DNA of 49,162 nt from Acinetobacter albensis (GCF_900095025.1 NZ_FMBK01000017.1:1-49162), one strand, 5' to 3'; counted from the stretch's first letter, positions 34,266 to 44,105 are shown. The notes: generated from the letters alone by a model not told the origin. Translations and numbers: made by a program.

Positions 34266-34891
34266 TGACCAATGCCATGCCTAACAGAGTAATAAATGAG
34301 ATGCAAACCATAACATCCAAACTCCCAAATCAATTTACCTATCAAGAAAAAGGCATTGGTTATGCTCTTCGTGCATTAAAACTGCCACAGGATTTTCCAT
34401 TACTCTATAAATGGATGCATGAACCGCATGTGATTCCGCAATGGCAACTGAATAAACCTGAACTGGAACTCGCTGTATATTTTGAAAAAATGATCATTGA
34501 TGATCATCAACGGCTTTATATTATTCAAATTGACGGATGTGACGTTGGGTATTTAGAAATCTATGAAGCCAAACGAGATCGGCTGTCCTTATATTATTCT
34601 GCATTAGACACAGATTTAGGCTGGCATATTTTATTGGGTGAAAAAAATTTCGTAGGAAAAGGGCATTTTAAAGCAGTGATGCGCATGATGAGTTATTTTA
34701 TTTTTGAACATTCGCCCGCTGAAAAAATTGTGGGAGAACCTGATGAAAATGTGAAATCTTATGAATATGTGGCGCAAGAAATTGCATTTGAAGCACAACA
34801 TAAAATTCAAATGCTCGAAAAGACAGCCATTTTATATCATTGTTTTAAATATAAATTTTATCAAGAATGTGGGGAATATACACAGCTTTAA
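34265..34891 (+). CDS. Siderophore N-acyltransferase, GNAT family (AlcB/IucB-like)
   Basis: This 208-residue acetyltransferase-fold protein would acylate the hydroxylamine made by the N-hydroxylase to give a hydroxamate. Segments typical of AlcB/IucB/RhbD are LLYKWMHEPHVIPQWQ, CDVGYLEIYEAKRD, DTDLGWHILLGEKNFVGKGH and IVGEPDENVKSYEY. The acyl donor (acetyl, succinyl or medium-chain enoyl as in acinetoferrin) cannot be read from the sequence. The ATG overlaps the previous stop (TAATG) and has no own ribosome site. An internal Met at codon 13 is the alternative start. It is the last biosynthetic gene before the receptor. Confidence 0.9.
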   Translation: MTNAMPNRVINEMQTITSKLPNQFTYQEKGIGYALRALKLPQDFPLLYKWMHEPHVIPQWQLNKPELELAVYFEKMIIDDHQRLYIIQIDGCDVGYLEIYEAKRDRLSLYYSALDTDLGWHILLGEKNFVGKGHFKAVMRMMSYFIFEHSPAEKIVGEPDENVKSYEYVAQEIAFEAQHKIQMLEKTAILYHCFKYKFYQECGEYTQL

Positions 34892-35028
34892 ATTGAGATT
34901 CTTTTTTCTAAAATAGTATTTACTGATATTTTTTAAAACTTGAGTTTTATATCCACATCTTTATATATTCCATTTAATTCAAAATCGTAAGAAACCCTGA
35001 AATACGGAAACAAAGGTTTTACAATATT

Positions 35029-35047
35029 AATAATAATGATTATTATT
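35029..35047. promoter_or_regulatory. Fur-box-like palindrome upstream of receptor gene
   Basis: AATAATAAT-G-ATTATTATT is a perfect 9-1-9 inverted repeat fitting the Fur pattern, 37 bases before the receptor start. It implies a separate iron-responsive promoter for the receptor. Confidence 0.75.
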
Positions 35048-35084
35048 TGCACCAGTATTAACACTTATGATTCAAGGAATAAGA

Positions 35085-37304
35085 ATGCGACTGTCTCACT
35101 TTAGTCTTTGTCTTTTGACTACAGCCATTTGTACACATTTGTATGCAAATGAAGTCATTCAAGAGCCGTCATTAGCAGCATCAGAAGAAACCAAAAAAGC
35201 AAATACGCAATTAGCACCGATTGTGATGACTGCAACGCGTACGCCTAAAAGTATTGCTGAAGTTGCGGGAACGGTTCAAACCATTCGAGGGGATGAAATT
35301 GCTCAACAGGCAGGTGCTGGACGTAAAGTCGCAGATGTTTTGGCACAGCTTGTACCCTCTTTAGCACCGAGCAGTGGTAACACCAGTAACTATGGTCAGA
35401 CCATGCGTGGGCGTAATGTGTTGGTGATGATTGATGGCGTATCACAAACAGGATCCCGTGATGTAGCACGCCAACTGAACAGTATTAGCCCAAATATGAT
35501 TGATCATATTGAAGTGGTTTCAGGTGCAACCAGTATTTATGGTTCAGGGGCAACTGGCGGTATTATTAATATTATTACCAAACGTGCGGATAAATCGGAA
35601 CCTGTCAGCTTTCAAACCAAGCTGGGTCTGACATCGGCGGATAATTTCCGTGGTGATAGCTTGGCGTATCAAGTAGGACAAACTGCTTCTTTTAGCAATG
35701 ATAAAGTGGATGGTTTTGTCGGTATAGATTATACCAAACGAGGCTCACAGTTTGATGGCAATGGTGATCGCATTTCATTAAGTCCGTGGCAAGGCAGCAC
35801 CATGGATACCGATACCATTGATGTAAATGGTCGCTTAAATTTTAATTTAACCGACAATCAAAGTTTAAGTTTTGGTGCTCAATATTATAAAGATGAGCAA
35901 GATACAGAATATGGCCCTGACTATTCTTATTTACCCGCTACTTCTACAAGCAATGATGGAACAAATCCTAGTTACCGAGCTATTAAAGGTCTCAAATTAA
36001 GTGACCCCTTATTTACAGAACGTTATACATTAAATACTCAATATCAAAATAATGATTTTTTAAATCAGAGTTTAAATGTTGAAGCATATTATCGAAATGA
36101 AAAAGCGAGATTTTTTCCTTACGGTTTGGCAAATAAAACAGTGAGTACCGTAAATCAATCTCAATCTGAAATAGAAGTTGCTGGCATACGTTCCACCATA
36201 CAGTCTGATTTAAAAATTAATGATAGAGATCTAAAATTAACTTATGGATTAGATTATGATTGGGAAAAAAATAAACAGTATATTGATATCTTAGCCACTC
36301 AATACCCTTATTTAGTTTATACACCAACAGGTTTAAGTAAAGGGTATGGTCCAGATACCGAAATCCAAAATATTGGTGCATTTGTACAAGCTGATTATGA
36401 ATTAACCGATAATTTAAATGTACAAACGGGAATTCGTCATCAATATATACAAGCAAATACAGAAGCTTATATTCCTAGCCGAGAAACAACCTTAGTGGCA
36501 GCAGATTCTACTGATAATGATAAAACATTATTTAATGTAGGTGCAGTTTATAAACTGACCGATGTACAACAGGTGTATGCCAATTTCTCACAAGGATTTA
36601 GTTATCCAGATGTACAACGCATGCTCCGCGATGTATCAACATATCAAATTTCTACGTCTAATTTGCAGCCAATTACTGTAAATAGTTATGAATTGGGTTG
36701 GCGTTTAAATCAAGATGATGGTTTGAATATGAGCTTAACTGGTTTTTATAACACCTCAGATAAAACTGTCCAGTTTGATAAACGAGCTGCAAGAGTAGTT
36801 GATACCGATCAACGTGTTTATGGTGCTGAAGCCAATGTCAGTTATCCATTTATGGAAAACTACAAAGTCGGTGGAACTTTAGGCTATACCCGTGGACAAT
36901 ATAAAGATGCAGCAAATAATTGGCATGAATTAAATGCTTTTGCCGTTTCTCCAGTGAAGGGAACGTTGTTTGCTGAGTGGAATAATGATGAAGGTTATGG
37001 TGTTCGTGCACAAATGCAAGCCATTCAAGGGACTAACAAAGCGTACAAAGATGATCAAGCTTTAAATGCAGCAGGCTTAACAGATAGTAATAGTGCAGCA
37101 GAAATTAAAGGCTATACCACTATGGATGTCTTGGCGCATTTCCCGATGGCCAAAGGGCGCGTAGATTTTGGGGTTTATAATGTTTGGGGCAATCAATACA
37201 AAACCGTATTTGCTCAACAAGCAGCAGTGACCAATGCCAATACTTTGTTGGCGATTCCTGCGGAAGGCCGTACTTTTGCTTTAAGTTATACCATTAATTA
37301 TTAA
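35085..37304 (+). CDS. TonB-dependent ferric siderophore receptor
   Basis: This 739-residue outer-membrane receptor has a signal peptide cleaved near LYA-NE. A TonB-box-like APIVMTATRTP follows, then the plug domain with MRGRNVLVMIDGVSQTG and IYGSGATGGIINIITKR. The 22-stranded barrel ends LSYTINY. It should import the ferric siderophore made by the preceding operon. The frame starts at ATG 35067, but AAGGAA six bases before ATG 35085 favours the second Met, which also gives the better signal peptide. A Fur-type palindrome lies upstream and a terminator downstream. Confidence 0.93.
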   Translation: MRLSHFSLCLLTTAICTHLYANEVIQEPSLAASEETKKANTQLAPIVMTATRTPKSIAEVAGTVQTIRGDEIAQQAGAGRKVADVLAQLVPSLAPSSGNTSNYGQTMRGRNVLVMIDGVSQTGSRDVARQLNSISPNMIDHIEVVSGATSIYGSGATGGIINIITKRADKSEPVSFQTKLGLTSADNFRGDSLAYQVGQTASFSNDKVDGFVGIDYTKRGSQFDGNGDRISLSPWQGSTMDTDTIDVNGRLNFNLTDNQSLSFGAQYYKDEQDTEYGPDYSYLPATSTSNDGTNPSYRAIKGLKLSDPLFTERYTLNTQYQNNDFLNQSLNVEAYYRNEKARFFPYGLANKTVSTVNQSQSEIEVAGIRSTIQSDLKINDRDLKLTYGLDYDWEKNKQYIDILATQYPYLVYTPTGLSKGYGPDTEIQNIGAFVQADYELTDNLNVQTGIRHQYIQANTEAYIPSRETTLVAADSTDNDKTLFNVGAVYKLTDVQQVYANFSQGFSYPDVQRMLRDVSTYQISTSNLQPITVNSYELGWRLNQDDGLNMSLTGFYNTSDKTVQFDKRAARVVDTDQRVYGAEANVSYPFMENYKVGGTLGYTRGQYKDAANNWHELNAFAVSPVKGTLFAEWNNDEGYGVRAQMQAIQGTNKAYKDDQALNAAGLTDSNSAAEIKGYTTMDVLAHFPMAKGRVDFGVYNVWGNQYKTVFAQQAAVTNANTLLAIPAEGRTFALSYTINY

Positions 37305-37312
37305 TTAATATG

Positions 37313-37350
37313 AAGGTATCTGTAGCCACTATGGATACCTTTTATTTTTA
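37313..37350 (+). terminator. Terminator after receptor gene
   Basis: AAGGTATC (37313-37320) and GATACCTT (37334-37341) form the stem, followed by TTATTTTTATT. The convergent LysR gene ends at 37355, so it may serve both. Confidence 0.85.
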
Positions 37351-37354
37351 TTGA

Positions 37355-38239
37355 TTAATTCCCCATCAATAATTTTTGTTGAACATCTGCCTGTTTACGT
37401 AAAAAATCCCAAACCAATTTAATTCTGGGCTCATGTTGCAAATCGACTAAAGTCAGCATCCAAAATGTATGGGTAAAACAGACTTCATCACTTAATATTT
37501 CTTCAAGTTCTGGTTTATCACTGGCCAGAAACACAGGCAAAATACCTAAGCCTGCACCTGCACTTACTGCAACCTGTTGTGCCAAAATACTGTTACTTCT
37601 AAAGCAAGCGCTTAATTGCAAGGGCAAACGTTCCAAGCAATACAATTCTGAGCTATAAACCAAATCATCGATATAATCTATAAATCGGTGTTCGGTTAAG
37701 TCTTGTAAACATTCTATCGGTGCATTTTGAGCTAAATAGCGTTTACTTGCATAAAGTTTTAAACAGTAATTCGACAGTCGCGTAATAATATAAGGCCCAG
37801 ATTTTGGCCGATCGATAGAGATCACGATATCTGCTTCACGGTGCGATAACTTAATCATTTTAGAGATTGGAATCAGATCGATTGTCAGCAATGGATAATG
37901 TTGTGAAAATTCGGCCAGTAAACGCGCCAGAAAAGTCGTCCCGAACCCTTCAGGTGTTCCTATTCGCACACGACCTTGTAATGGATTATGTGGTTGATCA
38001 ATTTGTAAAAATGATTGCTCCATTTGCTCGACACGTGGAACCAAAGCAAGCCCTTCAGATGTTAGCTCATAACCCGTGGCTTCGCGTTTAAAAAGTTGTT
38101 TTCCCAATGACTGTTCTAGCGATTGAATACGACGTGACACGGTACTATGTTCTACACCCATTAAGCGTGCAGTATTCGTGAGCGTTTTAGCACGTGCAAG
38201 CACTAAAAAAAATCGTAAATGATCCCAATCGACTTTCAT
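37355..38239 (-). CDS. LysR-family regulator divergent from mmsA
   Basis: This 294-residue protein has the N-terminal LysR winged helix (WDHLRFFLVLARAKTLTNTARLMGVEHSTVSRRIQSLEQ, residues 5-43) and a periplasmic-binding-protein-like effector domain (about 90-290, with RVRIGTPEGFGTTFLA). It diverges from mmsA with 176 bases between. The known mmsAB activator in Pseudomonas is an AraC-type protein (MmsR), so a LysR regulator here would be a different solution. The intergenic palindrome at 38265 is a likely binding site. The effector is probably a valine-pathway intermediate, but that is inference. Confidence 0.85.
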   Translation of the reverse strand: MKVDWDHLRFFLVLARAKTLTNTARLMGVEHSTVSRRIQSLEQSLGKQLFKREATGYELTSEGLALVPRVEQMEQSFLQIDQPHNPLQGRVRIGTPEGFGTTFLARLLAEFSQHYPLLTIDLIPISKMIKLSHREADIVISIDRPKSGPYIITRLSNYCLKLYASKRYLAQNAPIECLQDLTEHRFIDYIDDLVYSSELYCLERLPLQLSACFRSNSILAQQVAVSAGAGLGILPVFLASDKPELEEILSDEVCFTHTFWMLTLVDLQHEPRIKLVWDFLRKQADVQQKLLMGN

Positions 38240-38264
38240 GTGCTTTTAATATCCTGTTCATGCC

Positions 38265-38282
38265 TTGTGCAAATTTGCACAA
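38265..38282. promoter_or_regulatory. Candidate LysR operator in the lysR-mmsA gap
   Basis: TTGTGCAAATTTGCACAA is a perfect 18-base palindrome with the T-N11-A pattern of LysR sites. A further half-site TCGTGCAA lies at 38286-38293. It is 26 bases from the LysR start and 134 from mmsA. Confidence 0.6.
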
Positions 38283-38415
38283 CCATCGTGCAACAATTTC
38301 TATAGGTGGTCAAAGTTTTCTTTGTTAATCTGCTTGAAAACCTACAAAAGAAAACACGACTCATCACGTATTTTTCGAGTCAGGAACAACAATAAAGATG
38401 CTCTAGGGAGAGACA

Positions 38416-39945
38416 ATGAACACGATTCAAAATGCCTATAAAACTGAACAGCTTACACAGGCAAAACTTCTCATCAATGGTGAATTCATTGATTCAAATA
38501 CGACTCAATGGCAAGACATTATTAATCCAGCAACGCAAGAAGTCATTGGTCGAGTTCCATTTGCGACTCGTGATGAAGTGAATGCTGCAATTGCCGCAGC
38601 GCAAAATGCTTTTGCGACTTGGCGTGAAACACCGTTACAAGCACGTATGCGGATTATGCTGAAACTACAAGACCTCATTCGTATGCATGCAAAAAGTATT
38701 GCCAAAGTACTGACTGCAGAGCAGGGCAAAACTTTGGCAGATGCTGAGGGTGATATCCAGCGTGGTTTGGAAGTGGTTGAGCATGCTTGTTCAATTGGTA
38801 CTTTACAAATGGGAGAATACCTTGAAGGTGTAGCACGTGGGGTAGACACCTATACATTACAACAACCTCTAGGGGTGTGTGCGGGGATTACTCCCTTTAA
38901 TTTTCCAGCCATGATTCCATTGTGGATGTTTCCCATGGCCATTGTGTGTGGTAATACATTTGTCTTAAAACCTTCTGAACAAGATCCACTTTCGACCATG
39001 ATGTTGGTTGAGCTTGCAATTCAAGCAGGCGTTCCTGCTGGAGTACTCAACGTTGTTCATGGTGGTAAAGAAGTGGTAGATATGTTGTGTACGCATACAG
39101 ATATTAAAGCCATTTCATTTGTCGGTTCTACAGCAGTTGGAACACATGTATATAACTTGGCGGGCCAACATGGCAAACGTGTGCAATCGATGATGGGCGC
39201 AAAAAACCATGTGGTGGTGATGCCAGATGCCAATAAAGAACAAACATTAAATGCTTTAGTGGGTGCTGCTTTTGGTGCTGCAGGACAGCGTTGTATGGCA
39301 TTATCTGTCGCCGTGATGGTCGGTGAAAGCCAACATTGGGTCGATGAATTGGTTGCTAAAGCAAAAACCCTGAAGGTCAATGCTGGACATGAACCAAATA
39401 CGGATATTGGTCCTGTCATCTCTACGCGTGCGAAAGCCAGAGTATTGGATTTGATTCAGAGCGGTGTAGAACAAGGTGCACAACTTTTATTAGATGGCCG
39501 TGATGTTCAAGTGCCCGGTTATGAAAATGGTAACTTTGTCGGTGCGACTATTTTTAATCATGCCACAACAGAGATGCGAATTTATCAAGAAGAAATTTTT
39601 GGACCAGTTCTCGTCATTATTCATGTTGATACCTTAGAAGAGGCCATTGCTTTAATTAATGCAAACCCATTTGGCAATGGTGTTGGATTATTTACACAAA
39701 GTGGCGCAACTGCTCGTACATTCCAAAACAAAATTGATATTGGTCAAGTGGGGATCAATATTCCCATTCCTGTGCCTGTGCCATTTTTTAGTTTTACGGG
39801 TTCACGAGGTTCTAAACTCGGGGATTTGGGGCCTTATGGCAAACAAGCTGTACAGTTTTATACGCAAACCAAAACGATTACCAGTCGCTGGTTTGAAGAT
39901 GATCAAGAATCAAGTGGTGTAAATACCACGATTAGTCTGCGCTAA
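38416..39945 (+). CDS. mmsA: Methylmalonate-semialdehyde dehydrogenase (CoA-acylating)
   Basis: This 509-residue aldehyde dehydrogenase converts methylmalonate semialdehyde to propionyl-CoA with NAD+ and CoA, the last step of valine breakdown. The nucleophile is Cys293 in [14 protein letters not shown], and the cofactor segment is [33 protein letters not shown] and the absence of the usual catalytic Glu268 context are characteristic of the MmsA branch. AGGGAGAG precedes ATG 38416. It is 12 bases from mmsB. The final residues ([11 protein letters not shown]) are slightly longer than the minimal family end. Confidence 0.95.
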   Translation: MNTIQNAYKTEQLTQAKLLINGEFIDSNTTQWQDIINPATQEVIGRVPFATRDEVNAAIAAAQNAFATWRETPLQARMRIMLKLQDLIRMHAKSIAKVLTAEQGKTLADAEGDIQRGLEVVEHACSIGTLQMGEYLEGVARGVDTYTLQQPLGVCAGITPFNFPAMIPLWMFPMAIVCGNTFVLKPSEQDPLSTMMLVELAIQAGVPAGVLNVVHGGKEVVDMLCTHTDIKAISFVGSTAVGTHVYNLAGQHGKRVQSMMGAKNHVVVMPDANKEQTLNALVGAAFGAAGQRCMALSVAVMVGESQHWVDELVAKAKTLKVNAGHEPNTDIGPVISTRAKARVLDLIQSGVEQGAQLLLDGRDVQVPGYENGNFVGATIFNHATTEMRIYQEEIFGPVLVIIHVDTLEEAIALINANPFGNGVGLFTQSGATARTFQNKIDIGQVGINIPIPVPVPFFSFTGSRGSKLGDLGPYGKQAVQFYTQTKTITSRWFEDDQESSGVNTTISLR

Positions 39946-39956
39946 GGAGAGAACCT

Positions 39957-40850
39957 ATGAAAATTGCTTTTATTGGTTTAGGAAATATGGGCGGTTCTAT
40001 GGCGCAGAACTTACTGAAATCGGGTCAAATGGTTTCTGGCTTTGACTTAAGTGAACAAGCATTGCAGCATTTTGCTGAAGCGGGCGGCGTGATTTGTGAC
40101 AGTCCACAAGCCGCTGCTCAAGAGGCCGATGTAGTCATTACGATGTTGCCTGCGGCTAAACATGTACGCGATGTGTATTTGGGCGAACAAGGCATACTTG
40201 CAGTATTAAAAGCAGGCAGCCTCTGTATTGATAGCAGTACAATTGATCCTCAAACCATCAAAGATATTGCTGCTTTGGGAAGTGAAAAACAGATACAGGT
40301 CTGTGATGCACCAGTTTCTGGCGGTACGATGGGCGCAAAAAACGGTACTTTAACCTTTATGGTAGGTGCAGATCATGCAGGTTATGAGGCTGTTAAACCG
40401 ATACTCAGTTTTATGGGAAAAAACATTGTTCACTGTGGCGCGGTTGGAACAGGCCAGGTGGCTAAAATTTGTAATAATTTAATTTTGGGTATTTCTATGA
40501 CAGCTGTCGCCGAGGGCATGGCGCTTGGTGCAAAATTAGGTATTGATCCGCAGGCTTTAGCAGGTGTTATCAATAGTTCAAGTGGCCGCTGCTGGAGTTC
40601 TGAAGTCAATAATCCGTGGCCTGATATTTGTGAAAATGCACCTGCTTCACGTGGCTATACAGAAGGCTTTGCAACACAATTGATGTTAAAAGACTTGGGG
40701 CTTGCCATTGAAGCTGCGGGGCAGGTAAAACAACCCGTATTACTGGGAGGTTTGGTGCAACAGCTTTATCAGCAGCTTTGCCTGCAAGGTGATGCCAATT
40801 TGGACTTTTCTAGTATTATTCAGCACTATTTACCAACGAAGGTATCGTAG
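39957..40850 (+). CDS. mmsB: 3-hydroxyisobutyrate dehydrogenase
   Basis: This 297-residue beta-hydroxyacid dehydrogenase oxidises 3-hydroxyisobutyrate to methylmalonate semialdehyde. The N-terminal GLGNMGGSMAQNLL is the NAD site, DAPVSGGTMGAKNGTLTFMVG is the substrate motif, and catalytic Lys170 is in GQVAKICNNLILG. It follows mmsA after an AAGGAGAG site and supplies the MmsA substrate. Immediately downstream comes a 200-base gap before the acyl-CoA dehydrogenase. Confidence 0.95.
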   Translation: MKIAFIGLGNMGGSMAQNLLKSGQMVSGFDLSEQALQHFAEAGGVICDSPQAAAQEADVVITMLPAAKHVRDVYLGEQGILAVLKAGSLCIDSSTIDPQTIKDIAALGSEKQIQVCDAPVSGGTMGAKNGTLTFMVGADHAGYEAVKPILSFMGKNIVHCGAVGTGQVAKICNNLILGISMTAVAEGMALGAKLGIDPQALAGVINSSSGRCWSSEVNNPWPDICENAPASRGYTEGFATQLMLKDLGLAIEAAGQVKQPVLLGGLVQQLYQQLCLQGDANLDFSSIIQHYLPTKVS

Positions 40851-40927
40851 AAAAATAGAACATCTTTCGGGTAAGTTTGGAATGAAAATTTTGGATTTCG
40901 AATGATCTTTAAACTAAATGTAAGGCG

Positions 40928-40955
40928 ATGATTGAAGCTGTGACAATTCAATCAT
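40928..40955. other. Stem-loop between mmsB and the acyl-CoA dehydrogenase
   Basis: ATGATTGAA (40928-40936) pairs with TTCAATCAT (40947-40955) over a 10-base loop. There is no T-tract, so it may be a processing or stabilising stem rather than a terminator. Confidence 0.4.
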
Positions 40956-41061
40956 TCATTGTAAAAACACCACATTATAAAAGTCTTTATTTTTAGATAA
41001 AAGATGAGTAAATAAAAAATAATGCCAGTCAATATATTTAAAAAAATTCAAGAGAATGGAC

Positions 41062-42189
41062 ATGCAATTAACCGAAGAACAACAACTGATTCAGGATATG
41101 GCAAAAAGTTTTGCTCAAGAGCAAATTAAACCGCATGCCAGTGAATGGGATCAAAAATGTATATTTCCCAAACAAGCCCTCGCACAAATGGGACAATTGG
41201 GTTTTATGGGCATGCTTATTCCAGAAGAATATGGTGGTTCAGATACAGGTACATTGGCTTATGTACTGGCGCTAGAAGAAATTGCCGCAGCAGATGGAGC
41301 AACTTCAACGGTAATGAGTGTCCATAACTCGGTTGGCTGTGTTCCTATTCTTAAATTTGGTAATGACGAGCAAAAACAACGTTTTTTGATTCCATTAGCG
41401 CAAGGCGAGATGATTGGCGCTTTCGCTTTAACTGAACCGCATACAGGTTCTGATGCTGCAGCCATTAAAACACGCGCAGTCAAAGATGGCGATCACTACA
41501 TTATTAATGGATCAAAGCAATTTATCACCTCGGGTCATAATGCAGGCATGATTATTGTTTTTGCAGTCACCGATCCAAGTGCAGGTAAAAAAGGCATCAG
41601 TGCATTTTTAATTCCGCGTGATACATCAGGTTATGAAGTGATTCGTGTTGAAGAAAAATTAGGTTTACATGCCTCAGACACCTGTCAAATTGCATTAACA
41701 GATGTGCGTATTCATCAAAGTTTAAGATTGGGTGCAGAAGGAGAAGGTCTCAAAATTGCCTTGTCTAATCTTGAAGGTGGGCGCATTGGCATTGCTGCTC
41801 AAGCGGTTGGTTTAGCCAGAGCGGCTCTAGAAGAAGCCACGCATTATGCACATGAGCGAGTTGCTTTTGGAAAACCTATTTTTGAACAGCAAGCGATTGC
41901 TTTTAGGTTGGCCAGTATGGCAACCGAAGTGGAAGCCGCCAGACAATTGGTTCACTATGCTGCACGTAAAAAAGAAGCAGGTGAACCGTGTTTAACTGAA
42001 GCCTCAATGGCTAAACTATTTTCTTCAGAAATGGTTGAACGTGTTTGTTCACAAGCCTTACAAATATTTGGTGGCTATGGATATTTAAAAGATTTCCCCA
42101 TTGAGCGAATTTATCGTGACGCGCGAATTTGTCAAATTTATGAAGGCACCAGTGATATTCAACGTTTAGTCATCGCACGTAGTTTATAA
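41062..42189 (+). CDS. Acyl-CoA dehydrogenase, probably isobutyryl-CoA dehydrogenase
   Basis: This 375-residue FAD enzyme would desaturate isobutyryl-CoA to methacrylyl-CoA in valine catabolism. It has ALTEPHTGSDAAAIKT (FAD/substrate loop), the short-chain branch motif RVAFGKPIFEQQAI, FGGYGYLKDFPIERIYRDARI and catalytic Glu in YEGTSDIQRLV. Position between mmsAB and the hydratase/hydrolase pair favours isobutyryl- over butyryl-CoA. The frame starts with ATG 41056, but AAGAGA spacing suits ATG 41062 better; the two differ by two codons. Confidence 0.88.
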   Translation: MQLTEEQQLIQDMAKSFAQEQIKPHASEWDQKCIFPKQALAQMGQLGFMGMLIPEEYGGSDTGTLAYVLALEEIAAADGATSTVMSVHNSVGCVPILKFGNDEQKQRFLIPLAQGEMIGAFALTEPHTGSDAAAIKTRAVKDGDHYIINGSKQFITSGHNAGMIIVFAVTDPSAGKKGISAFLIPRDTSGYEVIRVEEKLGLHASDTCQIALTDVRIHQSLRLGAEGEGLKIALSNLEGGRIGIAAQAVGLARAALEEATHYAHERVAFGKPIFEQQAIAFRLASMATEVEAARQLVHYAARKKEAGEPCLTEASMAKLFSSEMVERVCSQALQIFGGYGYLKDFPIERIYRDARICQIYEGTSDIQRLVIARSL

Positions 42190-42206
42190 AATAAAGGGAA
42201 TGATTT

Positions 42207-42980
42207 ATGCAATGGAAAACTATTTTATTAGAACAACGTAATGGTGTTGGACTGATTACACTCAATCGTCCTGAAGCACTCAATGCCTTAAATAACCAAC
42301 TGATTATTGACCTTAATCAAGTGCTAGACCAGTTAGAAAAAGACAGTAGTATTGGTTGTATTGTCATTACTGGATCAAAAAAAGCTTTTGCAGCTGGTGC
42401 TGACATTAAAGAAATGGCAGATTTAAGCTTTCCACAAATTTATTTAGATGATTTTTTCAGTCTGGCAGATCGTATCGCACAGCGCCGTAAACCGATTATT
42501 GCTGCGGTGAGTGGTTATGCGTTGGGTGGCGGTTGTGAGCTCGCCTTAATGTGCGATTTTATTTACTGTGCCGATAATGCTAAATTTGGACTTCCTGAAG
42601 TCACACTAGGCGTACTTCCAGGAATTGGTGGAACACAACGTCTCACCTTGGCGATTGGAAAAGCAAAAGCCATGGAAATGTGTTTGACAGCTAGACAGAT
42701 GGGAGCGCAAGAAGCTGAACAAAGTGGTCTTGTGGCCCGCGTTTTCTCTCAAGATGAATTACTTGAACAGACTTTAGACGCCGCAGAAAAAATTGCACAA
42801 AAATCACTGACCGCAGTGATGATGATTAAAGAATCTATTAATCGTACATTTGAAGTGAGTTTAGCTGAAGGCTTACGGTTTGAACGACGCATATTTCATG
42901 CAATCTTTGCTGGAGTGGACCAAAAAGAAGGCATGCAAGCATTTGTGGAAAAACGTCCTGCTCAATTTAACCAGCGCTGA
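42207..42980 (+). CDS. Enoyl-CoA hydratase (methacrylyl-CoA hydratase role)
   Basis: This 257-residue crotonase has both catalytic glutamates in place, in LGGGCELALMCDF and FGLPEVTLGVLPGIGGTQRL. The oxyanion-hole segments AAGADIKEMADLSF and SGYALGGG are standard. It should hydrate methacrylyl-CoA to 3-hydroxyisobutyryl-CoA here, judging from the flanking genes. Because it is a canonical broad-range hydratase it is also the only candidate in this window that might hydrate cyclohexenecarboxyl-CoA, which the ali/bad cluster lacks an enzyme for. AAAGGGAATG lies before the ATG. Confidence 0.88.
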   Translation: MQWKTILLEQRNGVGLITLNRPEALNALNNQLIIDLNQVLDQLEKDSSIGCIVITGSKKAFAAGADIKEMADLSFPQIYLDDFFSLADRIAQRRKPIIAAVSGYALGGGCELALMCDFIYCADNAKFGLPEVTLGVLPGIGGTQRLTLAIGKAKAMEMCLTARQMGAQEAEQSGLVARVFSQDELLEQTLDAAEKIAQKSLTAVMMIKESINRTFEVSLAEGLRFERRIFHAIFAGVDQKEGMQAFVEKRPAQFNQR

Positions 42981-42990
42981 GAAATCTGAT

Positions 42991-44085
42991 ATGAATAATG
43001 ATAATAATCTTCTTAAAAACGACACTGTGATCAAAAATAATATCATTGTGAGTACGCACGGTCATCTCGGCGTCATTACTTTAGATCGTATTTCACATTT
43101 AAATGCTATTTCAATCGACATGATTCAAGCGATTCGGGATCAATTAGAAGAATGGCGTAATACTGAAGAGATACAGGCTATTTTAATCAACTCGAATAGT
43201 CCTAAAGCATTTTGCGCGGGCGGGGATGTCCGCTATTTATATGACAGTTATCATTCAGGCGAGGCCGATTACCGAGATTACTTTGCAGCTGAATATTCAA
43301 TGTTGGCGACCATTCGACAATTTGAAAAACCTATTTTGGTCTTTTTAGATGGTTATGTCATGGGAGGCGGTTTTGGTTTAGCACAAGCCTGTCATATACG
43401 CATCAGTAGCGAAAAGTCACGTTTTGCTATGCCTGAAACAGCGATTGGCTTTTTCCCCGATGTTGGCGCAACCCATTTCCTTTCACGTCTTGCAGAAATT
43501 GGAACCTATCTTGCACTTACAGGCGATCAAATCAGCTGTAGTGATGCACTTCATTTAGATTTGGTTGATTATCATGTACCAAGTGAAAAATTGGGTGAAT
43601 TACACACAGCCATCGCTGAAATGCCAACTTTAAGTGAAGCTTTGATTCGACTAAAAATAAGTGAATTTGTGACTGAACCTGAGCCGAGTGAAATTCAGTC
43701 ACGCGCAGATAGTATTCATTTACATTTTTCCTCTTCTCACTTAGAGGCAATTGAACAAAGCTTAGCAAATGAGCCTGATCCAAAACAGCAAGTATGGGCG
43801 GAAAAAACTTTACACACTTTGCAACAACGTCCATTGATTGCAAAACAGGTCAGTCTAAAACTACAACAAGTGGGGCCAAATTTATCCATTGAGCAATGCA
43901 TGCAACTCGAACGTCATTTGCAAGATATTTGGTTAGAGCAAGGAGACTTTATAGAGGGCGTTCGAGCTTTAATTGTAGATAAAGACAAGAAACCTATATG
44001 GAAAGTAGAAAATAAAGATTTTGAACAGAAATTACAAAAGATTTGGCCTGTATTAAATGGGCAGCAGTTAGAGGAAATCTATTAG
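42991..44085 (+). CDS. 3-hydroxyisobutyryl-CoA hydrolase
   Basis: This 364-residue HIBCH-type member of the crotonase superfamily frees 3-hydroxyisobutyrate, the MmsB substrate. Diagnostic parts are FCAGGDVRYLYDSYHSG, the EYSMLATIRQFEKPILVFLDGYVMGGGFGLAQ stretch, and FAMPETAIGFFPDVGATHFLSRL, where the Glu and Asp are catalytic. The C-terminal extension, longer than in hydratases, is expected. The frame is open upstream into the hydratase, but ATG 42991, 11 bases after that gene, has GAGAA and gives the right N-terminus. It completes the valine block. Confidence 0.92.
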   Translation: MNNDNNLLKNDTVIKNNIIVSTHGHLGVITLDRISHLNAISIDMIQAIRDQLEEWRNTEEIQAILINSNSPKAFCAGGDVRYLYDSYHSGEADYRDYFAAEYSMLATIRQFEKPILVFLDGYVMGGGFGLAQACHIRISSEKSRFAMPETAIGFFPDVGATHFLSRLAEIGTYLALTGDQISCSDALHLDLVDYHVPSEKLGELHTAIAEMPTLSEALIRLKISEFVTEPEPSEIQSRADSIHLHFSSSHLEAIEQSLANEPDPKQQVWAEKTLHTLQQRPLIAKQVSLKLQQVGPNLSIEQCMQLERHLQDIWLEQGDFIEGVRALIVDKDKKPIWKVENKDFEQKLQKIWPVLNGQQLEEIY

Positions 44086-44105
44086 CGGTATATTTAAATA
44101 TATTG

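Noticed and set aside
38505..39483. Several minus-strand frames of 60-120 codons inside mmsA
   Set aside because: They are shadows of a strongly conserved dehydrogenase. Composition (Cys/Ser/Arg-rich) is typical of antisense reading.
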